Source of the DNA: Vigna angularis | Lineage: Eukaryota; Streptophyta; Magnoliopsida; Fabales; Fabaceae | DNA: 64,000 nucleotides | Assembly (NCBI RefSeq): GCF_016808095.1 | Contig: NC_068971.1 | Location: 13,838,501-13,902,500, forward strand | Direction: 5' to 3' | Shown: piece after piece, positions 31,722 to 43,756 of the stretch | How positions within the stretch are numbered: position 1 is the first letter of the stretch | Layout: the number at the start of each line of letters is the position of its first letter | Notes under the pieces: model-generated | Database searches by the model: none | What the model was told of the DNA's origin: nothing | The model's input: only the letters and a program-made list of their open reading frames with translations | Program-made: the position numbers and the translations under genes

Positions 31722-33190
31722 GTATCGTACACTAGCTCCCAAAGCCTAAGTACCTATAGTAGAAGGGACAAAGGGGTTTTGAAAAAAAAAACAATACATG
31801 GTTCTTGTGTATGTCGAATGTTGTAATCCGATCAGGAGGGGTTTCTTAGTGGAACCGGTGGAATATTTGGGAAGTGTTACTAGGTTGAAGCTCACCCTCA
31901 CCTGAATGTTTTAGTTTGAACCAGAGGGGTTTCTTAATTGGCAGTCACCCTGACCCAATGAAGTTTTCAAGGGGAGTTCCTTAGTTGGAACTCACCCTTA
32001 CTCAAAGATTTGATCTCGATCGTGAGATGATGAGACCAAGAGGTTGAGGCCGATCTAAGGCCTAGAGGATGAGGCCAATAGGACGAGGCCAAGTTATCAA
32101 TACTAAAGTTGACTGAGATATTGAGGCCGAGAGGTTGAGGCTGACTGTTTGAACATGCTGACAAGTTGAGTCTAAATGCTTTAGATGGTTCAGGCTAAAT
32201 GACCAAGCCAAATGGTTAGGCTATCCAGATTGAAAAGTCAATGGAATTCGAGACTGAGAGGTTGAGACCACAAGGACAAACAAATCTAATAGGTAAAGGC
32301 TGAACGAGGTCGAGAAATCGAGAACGAAGAAGGTTGAGAGGTTGAGGTTGAACGAAGCCGAGGTGTCAAGAATGAAAAATCAATAGAATTCAAAGTCAAA
32401 AGGTAAAGGTCGAATGAGACTAACAGATTGAGGCTGAATGAGGTCGAGCTGTCAAGTCTAAAAATTTGACAAAATTTGAGGTTGAAAGGTTACGGTCAAA
32501 TGGTCGAACGAGGTCGATAAGCTGAGTTCAAAGTGGGACGATAGATCAAGTCAAAGGAGACTGAGACATCAAGGCCAAACGAGGTCGAGGGATCTAGGTT
32601 GAAGGAGACCAAACTGTCAAGATTGAAAAGTCAACAAAATTTGAGGTTGTGAAGTTCAGACCGCCAGGAGGAACAAGGTGATAAGTTGAAGTTGAATGAG
32701 GACAAGTTGTCGAGTCTGAAAAGTTAACAGAATTTGAGGCTAATAGGTTGTGGCCAACAAGTCAAACGAGGTCAATAGGTTGAGGTCGCATGAGGCCAAA
32801 CTGTAAAGACTGAAAAGTCGATAAAATTCGAGGTCGAGAGGTCGAGAGGTCGAGGCCTACAGGTTGACGCCACACAAGGCTGGTAGATTATGGTTGCACG
32901 AGACCGATAGGTTGAGGTCGCACAAGATCGACAGGTTGAGACCGAACGAGGTTGAGAAGTTTAGAACGAGATCAACAGGTTGAGGTCGGACATGTGAAGC
33001 TATCCAAATTGAAAAACGATAGAATTCGAGGCCGAGAGGTCGAGGCCGAACAAGGCTGACAGGTTGAGGCCACACGAGGCCGATAGATTGAGGTTGAACG
33101 AGGTCGAAAGGTTGAGACCGCACGAGACTGAGAGATTGAGGCCGAATGAGACTGACAAGTTTAGGGTGAATGAAGCTGAGAGGTTGACTT
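31722..33190. repeat. 24-bp minisatellite, GGTTGAGGTCGCACGAGACCGA-type
   Basis: From about 32030 to 33185 the plus strand repeats variants of GATAGGTTGAGGTCGCAC with AAGACC spacers. The period is about 24 bp in the cleaner right half (32830-33185) and more scrambled to the left. Because 24 is a multiple of three and the units lack stops, both strands stay open over long stretches; the minus strand reads eight-residue repeats such as SASCGLNL. The leading part (31722-31980) holds three looser units with GGGGTTTCTTAGTTGGAAC-type sequence. No sign of a real gene was seen. Confidence 0.75.
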
Positions 33191-33289
33191 CTTTCAATAT
33201 TATATTGTTCGTCGTGTTTCTTGTGGTTACAATGGAAGTAAGATATATGTTTGCTCGACCCACAGTGGACGCCAAAATGTTTCGGTATG

Positions 33290-33535
33290 GGTCGAACGAG
33301 TTATGTCAATTACTGGATAAATTGTCCCCGTGTCGTTCATATCTCTTGTTTGTTCGACCTCTTCGTTTAAAATTTCTTAGAAAGTACTTACAAAAGAAAC
33401 TCTGATACTAAAGTCAATAGAGTGATTGATCGAAAAAGTTTTAGATATGATGATACATATTTGTGGACAAACATACCTTATACTTTTATTTATATTAATT
33501 GTTATGAGCTTTTTACTTTTTGTTTGTTTAATAAG
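33290..33535 (+). repeat. Right copy of a diverged direct repeat
   Basis: Homologous to 27085-27345 in the same orientation. The two copies are about 6.2 kb apart, or about 2.1 kb once the inserted Ogre-like LTR is removed. They look like the ends of an older repeat unit with a minisatellite interior. Confidence 0.6.
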
Positions 33536-34309
33536 CAATATTTTTTAAAAACTAGTTAAATATATATTCTTTTTCATTTGAGATTGGAGATTAATTTGTG
33601 GTTGGGTAAAACTTGAAAGGCTTGCATTCCTTAGTTTAGGTCTCTAGTGACTAAGAAGTTAATTTTAAGTCGGTTGTCTTTGGATAGTAATTAATAGAAA
33701 ATTTGAATTCAAATATGTTAGGTATATATGAAATTTCAAGAATTTGGCCAACATTTTTCCTTTGAATGCAATTTTGCAAATCAACTTTGGAAATGAATTA
33801 AAGGTATGCTTGATTGTGCCATAATCCTACCTTTATTCATTTTGTTTTTCAGGTGTTGCAAAATATTATGGAAGAAACAAGTTTGTGATATTCCTTTTGT
33901 TGTCTTTGTTCGTGTGGTGAGGAGATATAGAAAACTTCTAATTTGCATAGTAATCATGTTAGTTTCATCATTATTATAAATTTGGTTTTGATAAGGGTTT
34001 AACTAGAAATTTATCTAAAATGATGGGTAATAATATAAATGACATTTTTTTTTGTTGATTTAAAAAAATAGATTAATATCCATTTGTCTAAAATCATTGT
34101 GTTTTGGATTAGACATTCTAAGAGGTCAATTTTTTTAAGAATATAAAATGTTTTATGACATTATGTTGTTTGGATAAGAAGGTTTGAAAAATTGAAAATC
34201 TAGAATTTTATTAGAATAATTGAATTATTTAAAATTAGAGAATTTCAAATTTCATTTAAAATATAAAAATTTGAAAATCTTTTTATTCTCAAAATCATAC
34301 TTTTATCAT
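33536..34309. other. AT-rich intergenic DNA
   Basis: No gene, RNA or element ends were recognised. Confidence 0.5.
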
Positions 34310-35110
34310 TTTGGCTTGGGTTGACCTATGTTTCAGTTGACTGGATGTCTCGATCCAACTCGACCTGACCAAAACTGACATGATTTGTCTTGGTCCCATT
34401 TGGGTCCAACTTGACTTGGATGTGAGCCAAGCTAAATTCAACCAAACTTGACTCGACACGGACCTGTGTCAACTCCACTTAGCTTGACTTAAATGGAAAT
34501 GACCCTACCCTGACTTAGCTTGACTTGGACCTATGTCAACTCGACTCACCTAGGTTTGGGTTAACTTGGCTTAACCAAGACCTAAGTCAACCTGAGTCAA
34601 TCAATGTGGGTCAACTTCTCTTGATCAAGCTCAAGTCAACTTAGCCAACCTGAAAGTAGCATGGTTCGACTCAACCTAGGTTAGGGTAGACTTTACTTGA
34701 CCTAGGTCAAGGCTGAATCAGGTTAACCTAGTCTTAATTGGGCTAAGTTCAACTTGATCTCTTAACTGAATTATGACTTATTTTAAGCCTAGTCCAACTT
34801 GACTCAACATGGGTCATCTCGACTAGGATGAATGTTGACATGTCCTAACTCAGCTCAACTACGCTTAGGTCAACTTAGATCAACTTGGGTCAAAGCCAAC
34901 TTGGCTTAACTCAGGTAACTTGGGTCAACTCAACTCAATCAAACTCTACCGACTCAACTCGACTAGGCCTAAGCCTACTAGACTTGACTGAATCCAAGTT
35001 GACTCTTCTTGATTGGGATTGTGTCAGAGCTTACATGGCTCAACATGTGCCTAAACCGGCTTAACTCCATTTGGACTCAATAAACTTGGCTTGACTTTTT
35101 GGCCAAGAAA
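34310..35110. repeat. Degenerate minisatellite rich in CTTGACTTGG and GGTCAACTC
   Basis: About 800 bp made almost wholly of variants of TCAACTTGACT, CTTGGCTTAAC and GGGTCAACTTG on the plus strand. Complementary GTCAA and TTGAC cores alternate, so short inverted pairs occur throughout. No fixed period is evident by eye, and there is no open coding frame. Confidence 0.75.
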
Positions 35111-38100
35111 GAGTGGACTTGACTTTGGATGGGTTTGACCTAGTGCTATCGTACTAGGGTTTGCCCAATTTAGCATTTTTTTATGAATTTTAACAAAAAA
35201 AAAATAACATTAATCAAGATCAACCATAAAAGATAATCAATATTGATATTTTATTTTAATTTGTAATAGTTATATGATATTTAAATTTTTTTTTATTTGA
35301 TAGTAATTGAAATATTTTATAAAAAAAAATAAAATTGACTAAATTTGAACTGTCTTATCCAAAGAATATATTTGAAAATATAAAATTTTTGAATAAATAT
35401 CAGTTGAAATTTAATATATATGAACGTGTTAAAAATTGTGAAAAATGGAAATCTTCTTCTATTAGATTTGTTAAATATAATGTAACGTCTGCTCACGGGA
35501 GTTTGGATTTTGCTTCTTGTTAGCTTAGAGGAAAGTATATGTTAGGGTTTCCTTCTTATATTCACATTGATATATTTCTTTGAAAGCGGAACTAATGTGA
35601 GCTAAAATTACTATTGAGATAGTTGTATTTAGAAGTTGGACTTCCTTATGTTTAGAAGGTGACTTCATATCTTTTTAAGAATCATAAGATTGTACTATGA
35701 TGTTATAGGGGTAGGTTAAAATGTTTCTGACCATTTGGAAAATTTTAATTTTAAAGTTTCACATATTTTTGGAAAATGATAAATGTATTGATAAGATTAC
35801 ATGAGTTGCTTTCCTTTTATATTTGTCAAGAATTTTATGGAAATAAGTTTGCTCTGGGTATTACATAAATCTTAATTTGGCCTCGTGTTTGTATTCTTTC
35901 TTTCTTTATATACATATCCTTTGGAAAACATATGATTATTGAGATATGACTACCAATTCAGCTGGCATGTCATTTTTTTCATTGCGATGTTATCTAGAAC
36001 AATGCTTTTTACATATAAAAGAACAAGTTGAACAAGATGATTAGCCGCATTTATATGTATATATATATCCTTAATAATTCTGATTGTGAGTCTTAGTTTT
36101 GTTTGATACATGCATATATTGACCAAAGCTTTGAAATGAACTTAGGCAAAGATAGAGGTAGCAATTCATGGTAAGTAAAGATAGTCAAGGCAATCTCCAG
36201 TAGCCTACTAGACGCAAACAGAAAGAAGCAATACCTATTATGTAGCAACCTATGACAGAATGCAGAGAGAGAGAGAGAAAGGGGTCAAAAAATAGGCATG
36301 TAGAAACAATATAGAGACACATATATGTGCTTTCTGATTCCTAGGCCCCTATAGATTTGTTTTTATTATAACTAGCGAGCTCTACAAAATGGTCTGATTT
36401 AGAAAAAGTTTGTGCTATTCCACAGCATGCATAGGTGTTAACATGGAGCCACTCTTTTTGGCTTGAAGAAAGAGCCATGGTAAGCGTGTAAAAGCCATTG
36501 GTGGGTCATGTTTTTTTTCCCAACAAGACATGTTATGTGTGAAAACAAAGATTAGTGCTTCCTAAAATTTATTCCTTTGGGTCCTGCATCAGTCTCACCT
36601 CTCACATTTTCGATTTCTCCAACCAACCATGGCCTGACATTTAGCAGATCAGATAACGAAAGGCCAACCACACAGAATGGAGTCTCATACTGCAATGGTA
36701 TGACCAAACCTTGTATATTATTAATTATCACCATAGTTCAAATTTTCTCTGTTGAGTTTTTTTTAGTACTGTGTTCTACTGGACATTAAAATTATATATA
36801 TTAATATTAATATATTAAAATTCTTTCTATTAATGTATTTCAAAAGCACAATAGATAAATAACATAAAAAAATCCAAATTGAGCATATTTATTTGAAGAT
36901 ATCTAACAATATAGAGTAACTTTTTGGCTGGATGGTGTGATATATAATATGTGGATGCAGCCCATTGACCTGGCTTTCCACTCCACTAGGACACTGATAA
37001 TGATGTGAGTAGAAGAAGACAATATTAACCAAATATATTGCAATATAAAAGAATAGGTGTATGCATGAAAAGAATAAGGGTTATAATATGTGTAAAAGCA
37101 TAGGAATATATGAAAAGAGAGTGAGATTTTGAATGGCCTTTTAGGATTTACTAATATGTTATACCAGACACGTCAATTTTGTAAGCTACACTTGACATCA
37201 CACTCTAAAAGAAATACTTAATTAACAAATCAAATTAGTGCTTTATGTGGTGTTAACCAGGATAGGGAGTTGGACAAGAAAGTAGGTATTGTGGCATTGG
37301 ACTCTGTTAAATGGGCATGTCACTTACAACCATAATGTCAAATAATGGACCCAAAATGAATAATTAAAACGAGTTTAATTAAGTGGGAAATAATTCCATA
37401 TTTTGCAAGCACAAAACTCATCAACTCGGTTTCATAGATTTTTAACTAGATATATAACTAATTTATAATAGATAAAAGAATGAAAACTTCACATTTTATA
37501 AGTCTATTTTATAAAATTAAGTTAAACGAAAAAGTATATTAAAAATCATACATCAATTAAGATATGACCAATTATAATATATAAATTTATATATATAAAC
37601 TTCAATTTATAAAAATATGATCAATTTATAATTTATAAATAAGTATAAATTTACAAACCCAATTGAATTATGTTTAATATTCATTTCTTACACCAAATAA
37701 TAATTTATCATACTATGGAATAGGCTTTTAGAATTGATCAAAGTAGGTTTATCACGATACTTTTTAAACCATTGTTATACTAAACATTGTTAAAAGTCAA
37801 AAGAATCCATGATAATTTTAAACCACGATTCTTTAAAGAATTGTCCTCAAATTTTAACATCAACGCTTATCACAACATTTTTAAACAAACATGGCTATTT
37901 CACCAAAGCTCGACTTTCAACGATAATTCTTTAAATAGCTATCATTAAAAGATTACTAAAATTGTAAATTTGTCACCGTTATTTTTTCATTACGATAACT
38001 TGTTAAACATTTTGGATCAATAATGTAAAAAGCTCTTTTTGTACATATGTATAGTCCATTTTTAACCCAGATAATAACTAACACGTAACAAGAAATTTTA

Positions 38101-38206
38101 TATTCATTTTTCATCATAAACTATTCACTACAATAATAACATTTTTTACTACCCCACGTAAACATATTGGAGGGAACTTTAGCTTGCTTTTGTATTGGCA
38201 ATATTT

Positions 38207-38233
38207 TAATAATAATAATAATAATAATAATAA
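38207..38233. repeat. (AAT)n microsatellite
   Basis: About nine trinucleotide units. Confidence 0.95.
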
Positions 38234-40316
38234 GCTTTCACAAAGTTAGGAACGTGCATATCTGATTGACCCCAAATTCATATAATCTAGCTTTGGTGTG
38301 AATACAGCTTTTACTTTTCTTCAAAATTTGGAATGAAGAACATGGTTTAGTACCTCGCACCATCATATCGTCATGATAGCGCAAGCGTCCAAGAAGGATT
38401 TTAATCAAGCATTTAATTTTGGTCCTATCATACTTATATATAAATTATTTTATTCATATCATCATAATTATTATAAAAAAATTGTAGAACTGATTTGCAT
38501 ATTATTTTATAATAATTCATTAAAAAAGTATTATAAGATATAGACTGTTATATATATCATATATAAATTTAAATGTAAATGGTAAGACCAATAGAACTCA
38601 AAGAACTAAAAAAATGGTGAAACGAGGTTTGTTTTTCACTTATGAACATTACATTAGCATGATTAGTATAAGATTTTCTAACCCCTTTTTCTTGTAGATT
38701 TATGATAAAAGAATGATATTTTTGAAATTTAGGTAGGGACAAGAGGCATTTTCCTAGTGAATAGCATGATTGCTATTCTTGTCCAATCAAATGGAAAAAA
38801 GCAAGAAAAGATTATTCGAAGATATGATTTTGGTTGATGTTTGTAACGAGATAAGGACAGAGTAATGAGAAGTATATATCTTTTACTTGACTTGATTAAA
38901 TATGCAGTTGAGTATGAAGGCAGTAAACCATGTAGCAGTAGATTAGTGAGTAGGTAGATTAACTTAGTAATTGTCATATACGGAAAATTTTACTCATCTA
39001 TGGAGAAATAGACCACTTTTCAGGTATGGCTAATGGCTGCATATTCAATCAATACCTTTCAACGTTGAAAGGGAAGGAAGTCTTTTTTCCAATGGAATTC
39101 ATCACAGCCATGCATTTTTGTTATTTCCATGAGATTGACTATGTTTTTGCTTAGGACTTGGAAACATGATGAGCTTGTTCTACCAAGCACGTAACTGCTG
39201 AATACTTTGAATTCAAGGGGACCAAAATCAGCATCTCAATCATTTCATGTTATGCAGGAAATGCTAATTTCTGTTGCAATGCTAATTTCTGTTGCACTAA
39301 TTAAACTCTCTGATAATGGAATCCACCACTCATTTTAAGAAAGTGGAACTTTGGGATCAAATCATAAGATTTCTCATTATTAAAAGAAGAAAAAGAAAAC
39401 AAGTGCACCATTTTCTTTTTTCTTTTTTAATCAAAAAACTTCAAACAGTGCCTTTTTAGGTCAAAAATGTAACAGTTTCCAATCTTTGCTAAATTGATCC
39501 ATCAATCAGTACAAACATAATGTTATATAGTGTTACCCCTCTTTTAATTAGGACGTTTCATAGTTAAATAATTCATTTGACAAATACCTTATATATTAGT
39601 TTTATGCAAGAACAATTTAAGACTTATTTATCAGTGTGTCTGAGCTTTGATTGAAAACTATTTATTTAATATGATTAAAGTTTCCAAAAGTTCTTGAAAT
39701 AATTCCCTCAATTCTTTCTATTTTCTTCCCTAGCCAAAAGAAACTCTCTTTCTTCAATTAATCGTTCCTAGATGAATGTGCTTATAAGTACAGTAAGTAT
39801 ACATATTTATGCAGTGATTTTTGTATTTGGGTACATATATAATATTACAAACTTCTAGAATATGTTAACACAGAAACAAATAACATACTTTTAGCAAAAG
39901 AAACACAAAAAAGAAGAAATATGAAAGGCTGTCATTATCAATTATCAATTTGCTGTTCTCTCTGAAATATCATAAAGACAGAAGAAGCTAAGATCACTGA
40001 CTTGGACTGGTTACCAAAATGCACCCCACCAGAAAGTTGCCATGTCCATCTAGATCAACTAAATAGTAAACTTCTCTATTTCAAATTACACTTACACTTT
40101 CATCGTGATCCTATTATTTTTTACTAATCAATTTAAAAACTATTGTGATGAACACACTCCAACCAACTGTTAGTTTCATCATGATCCTTCGTAATTTACA
40201 AAATTATGCATAAATAGGGTTGATGTGGCTGTAATTACAATAGTCACCGGTTGTTGTACTTGAGAATCGTTTCTTACAATTTTGTAGCGTATCTCTTAGA
40301 ATTAGGTTTTCTTGTA

Positions 40317-40323
<7 letters not shown>

Positions 40324-40392
<69 letters not shown>
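40324..40392. repeat. (TA)n microsatellite
   Basis: About 69 bp of uninterrupted AT dinucleotides. Confidence 0.97.
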
Positions 40393-40396
<4 letters not shown>

Positions 40397-42195
40397 CAGA
40401 TCATAAATCAATACCAATGTATCCTAATATATATTCAATAACTCAAAAAAAGAAGACAAATCTATATCCGCTTATACACCCATCATATATATTTTTAACT
40501 TGAGATTAAACATTAACGATGTTTTTAATAGACAAATAATAAGATAGATTTAACAAATAACAAATTTTATTAAAATAAGTTTTGAATGACTTTAATATTA
40601 TTTTAAGAATTAAACTTTAAATTTAACTTAATCTTACTAAATTAATTTATAAAAAATTTATACTTATTTATATATTGTAAATTTGTCTTATGTTTAATCA
40701 ATCCAACATCAATAGTTGTGAAATACATTTAGATACTATTATCACATAATTGTGATTTAAGATGATAGTCTCACAATTTGATTTGAGTATCTAAGATGAA
40801 AGTTGTGTTTAATGCAAAGTATATTACATATGTTGATTAAGGTTGGGTTTGGTTGATTCAAATAGAAAAGTGGGATTGGAAGCGAAAGAGAATAATGGCC
40901 AAACCATGTTTGTATAACCAACGACCAATCCCGCTAAGTTAGGCCTTTAACAAGCATCTCAATCTAATGTTGATGACTGTAATATCTATCAGTACATAGT
41001 GGTTGAATGGTCCTACTTTGACATGTGCATGGCCAAAACCAACTTCACTTGTTGATCCCTTCATGGATTTTTCCCCTTCAATATGCACACTATGGTGGTC
41101 CTCCTTCGACCAACCAAACACTGCCCAAATTACTTTCAAAGTCCTACTCTTATGATCTCATTATCATTTACAACTTCTATACATTATACTTTTAAAACTA
41201 AAAAGTGTATATGTCACAAGTGTTTCTCAATAATATACATATCAAATAAAACTAAAAGTTTATAACTTAAAAAAAACAGTAACTTTGATTGGGTGAATGA
41301 AATATTATTTTCCTTGAAATAAGCGTAAATTAAATATAATTAATATGACTAATCATTTTAAAAAACCTTGAAAGTTAGTTATGTAATTTAACAATATTTT
41401 ACGATTTCTGTGTTTTATTCAATATTTATGTAAAAAAGTTAATTTTGGTTTAAAATAATCTAAAAATAAGAAGACTGTTGAGGGGAAACTTTGAATAGCA
41501 GCAGCCCAATTGTCTTGTTAGTCTATTGTGGCCTAACTTTGCATATATAGTGATGAGTCATGGATATGTCTATTCAAGTTGACAGCTTCACATTTTCATA
41601 TTGGGCTCACAGTTTGCTTGAATCTCGTTTTTAGCTCAGAGCTACCAAATTAAATAAATAGTGTAATATAATTAAACCTACAACAAATCAAGAAGAAGAA
41701 AATCTCATAGACCCTTTTGTCATTTTTGGGAATTCTTTAGAAAAATATTTTGAAATGTAAAATATCACAAAAATAGTAAGGAAATGAATCCAAACTACTA
41801 AAATAAGGTAAAGTAAAAATATAGTAATTTTTCACTGTAAAGTAAGTTAAGATAGATATATTTATAACTTTTGAAGTGTTCAAAATATAGTAATTTATGA
41901 CTTGGACATACTGTATTATTTGGGTCTGTTTTTATTCATTTAAATAGGTACTAAATCATGTAAAAAAAATGAAAACTATTCATTTTGTTTTGTTTGGATA
42001 ATATATCCTCATTTGATAAAATATTTTTTATTTCCACATTTGTTTTCTACTTTTACCTACTTATTTGTGTCATCTGAACCAAATATCCTCTAGCACTTTA
42101 GGAATGAAATTGCTAATGAATGATTAGTTGGTTAGTTGTAAATTTTGAAAGTCCAAAATGGTTGCAAATCCTAGGTAGGACATGAATGCAATTGT

Positions 42196-42417
42196 ATGAC
42201 CATTATGTTCCACTTTATTATTTTAGTGCACTTACACTCATTTTCCTCCTCTCTACCATTGCTTCAAATGTCTGTCCCACCAACCAATGATACAAACAAA
42301 CACCCATCAAATCTAGGCTTCCCAATCCCAATCATAGCTTTCATGTCACTCACTGCATTCCTAACCATTCTACTATTCGACCCAAACGCCAAACTATTGC
42401 TTAATATCACTACATAG
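42196..42417 (+). CDS. Possible small membrane-anchored protein or gene fragment (73 codons)
   Basis: Not recognised. The frame starts MTIMFHFIIL. After an inner ATG at 42268 it reads MSVPPTNDTNKHPSN and then a hydrophobic stretch (IPIIAFMSLTAFLTILLF), followed by DPNAKLLLNITT and a stop. Local GC is higher than in the flanks, and a short polar head followed by one membrane segment is the layout of a type II anchored protein, such as many Golgi enzymes. No downstream exon or splice donor that would extend it was found. It could be the first exon of a lost gene or chance. It lies about 0.9 kb upstream of alpha-SNAP on the same strand. Confidence 0.25.
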   Translation: MTIMFHFIILVHLHSFSSSLPLLQMSVPPTNDTNKHPSNLGFPIPIIAFMSLTAFLTILLFDPNAKLLLNITT

Positions 42418-42930
42418 TGTTTTAATACTTTATTAATAATTCAGAATCCGTATAAGTTTTTTCTTTTTTAAGAAAAATAAAATAAAATACTATAAATGTA
42501 TTATTTTAAGATTTTTAAGTTGAAAGTGATATATTTTTTTATTTATTTATGTGTTTTTCAAATAATCTTTCTTTAAAATATTTATAAGTTATATATAAGA
42601 GTTGAAAGTTCACATTCCACGTAAACTTGACGAATTTATAGATTAATGATAGTATTATCAAAACGGTCATCAGATCTAATAATCTAATTCAATTTATTAT
42701 GAAAAAAATTTGAATTTTTAAATCGACTCATCTAGATTAAGTTCACTGACACATTAACAAATTTTTTCTTTTCAATTCCAGAAAAATAACTAATTTTTTC
42801 TTTTAATCCAAAAATCCAAACATAGTTGTAATTTTTTTCAATTCGTCTGAATTCTTGAGTCAAGAATTCAAATTCAGTAATAACTGAATGTGGTTTTTTA
42901 ATAAATATTGAACCACGTTAAATAAAAAAT

Positions 42931-42990
42931 TAAATAATTAGCATTAAGCCAATTTTAAATTAAATAATTAGCATTAAGCCAATTTTAAAT
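42931..42990. repeat. Perfect 30-bp tandem duplication
   Basis: TAAATAATTAGCATTAAGCC plus ten more bases occurs twice back to back (42931-42960 and 42961-42990), about 340 bp upstream of the alpha-SNAP start codon. Confidence 0.95.
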
Positions 42991-43089
42991 TAAAAAATAA
43001 TTTTTGAGATATTGATGCTAATCTCTTTTTTTTTTCTTGAACAGTTTTTCTTAAATCGAATTAAAATACCAGTTAATTTACAGTAGGAT

Positions 43090-43330
43090 AACGTGAAACC
43101 TTAAACACGAGAATCTGGGACTTGGTTGCAGAATTTTGAAGTTGACCTGTCCTATTCGGCTTTGGCTTAACTGAAACGAACCGAACTAACAAGCAAAGCA
43201 GCAGAAAGAAGATGCATAACCAATACCACTACGCGACGTCGTTTTTACGCAACAGCGTCTGTGGCGACCTTTTCTGTAGCCAAAACGCAACGGTGACGAA
43301 GGAAGCAACGCACGCACGCAGAAAGCAACA
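43090..43330 (+). promoter_or_regulatory. Promoter-proximal and 5' leader region of alpha-SNAP
   Basis: GC content rises sharply from about 43140. An ACGT-core box, GCGACGTCGTT, lies at about 43234, of the type bound by bZIP factors. The last 60 bp are C/A-rich (GCAACGCACGCACGCAG), typical of a leader. No clear TATA box was picked out, so the start is not placed. Confidence 0.45.
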
Positions 43331-43692
43331 ATGGACGATCACATGGTGAAGGGACATATACTAGCCAAGAAAGCGGAGAACAAGCTCCACGCTTGTTGCC
43401 CCTTGTTCGGTGCCAAAGTCGAAGACGCCGCTCTGTTGTTCCACAAATCCGCTACTTCCTTCAAACTCGCCAAATCATGTCGCATTCTCTCTCTCACACA
43501 CACACAATCTCTTCCAAAACTTTTTCTTTTCCTTTTCATCTTTTTCTCACACTTTTAACTGTTTCTTTGTTCGTTCAGGGGACAAGGCGGGCTCACTCTT
43601 CGTCGAATCGTCTGCATGTCACATAAAGGTTCTGTTCTCACCATGATCCTTTTCACACTTTGAAACCCAGTTTTGTGCTTTGGGTTCATTTG

Positions 43693-43756
<64 letters not shown>

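Larger units (their letters stand above)
35160..42190. other. Long intergenic stretch
   Basis: No convincing gene was found in about 7 kb. It contains an AAT/TAA microsatellite (38207-38233), a (TA)n tract (40324-40392), an 18-bp tandem duplication (AATGCTAATTTCTGTTGC near 39261 and 39279) and a weak foldback near 36250-36350. Short frames at 36552-36789, 38729-38977 and 40939-41265 have no recognisable domains. Confidence 0.5.

Noticed and set aside
33064..33405. A 113-codon plus-strand frame starting in the 24-bp minisatellite
   Set aside because: The first part is minisatellite translation and the rest lies in a repeat unit with no recognisable domain.
40939..41139. A minus-strand frame reading FGWSKEDHHSVHIEGEK
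   Set aside because: Looks somewhat protein-like, but is short, has no recognised family and no splice-supported extension.
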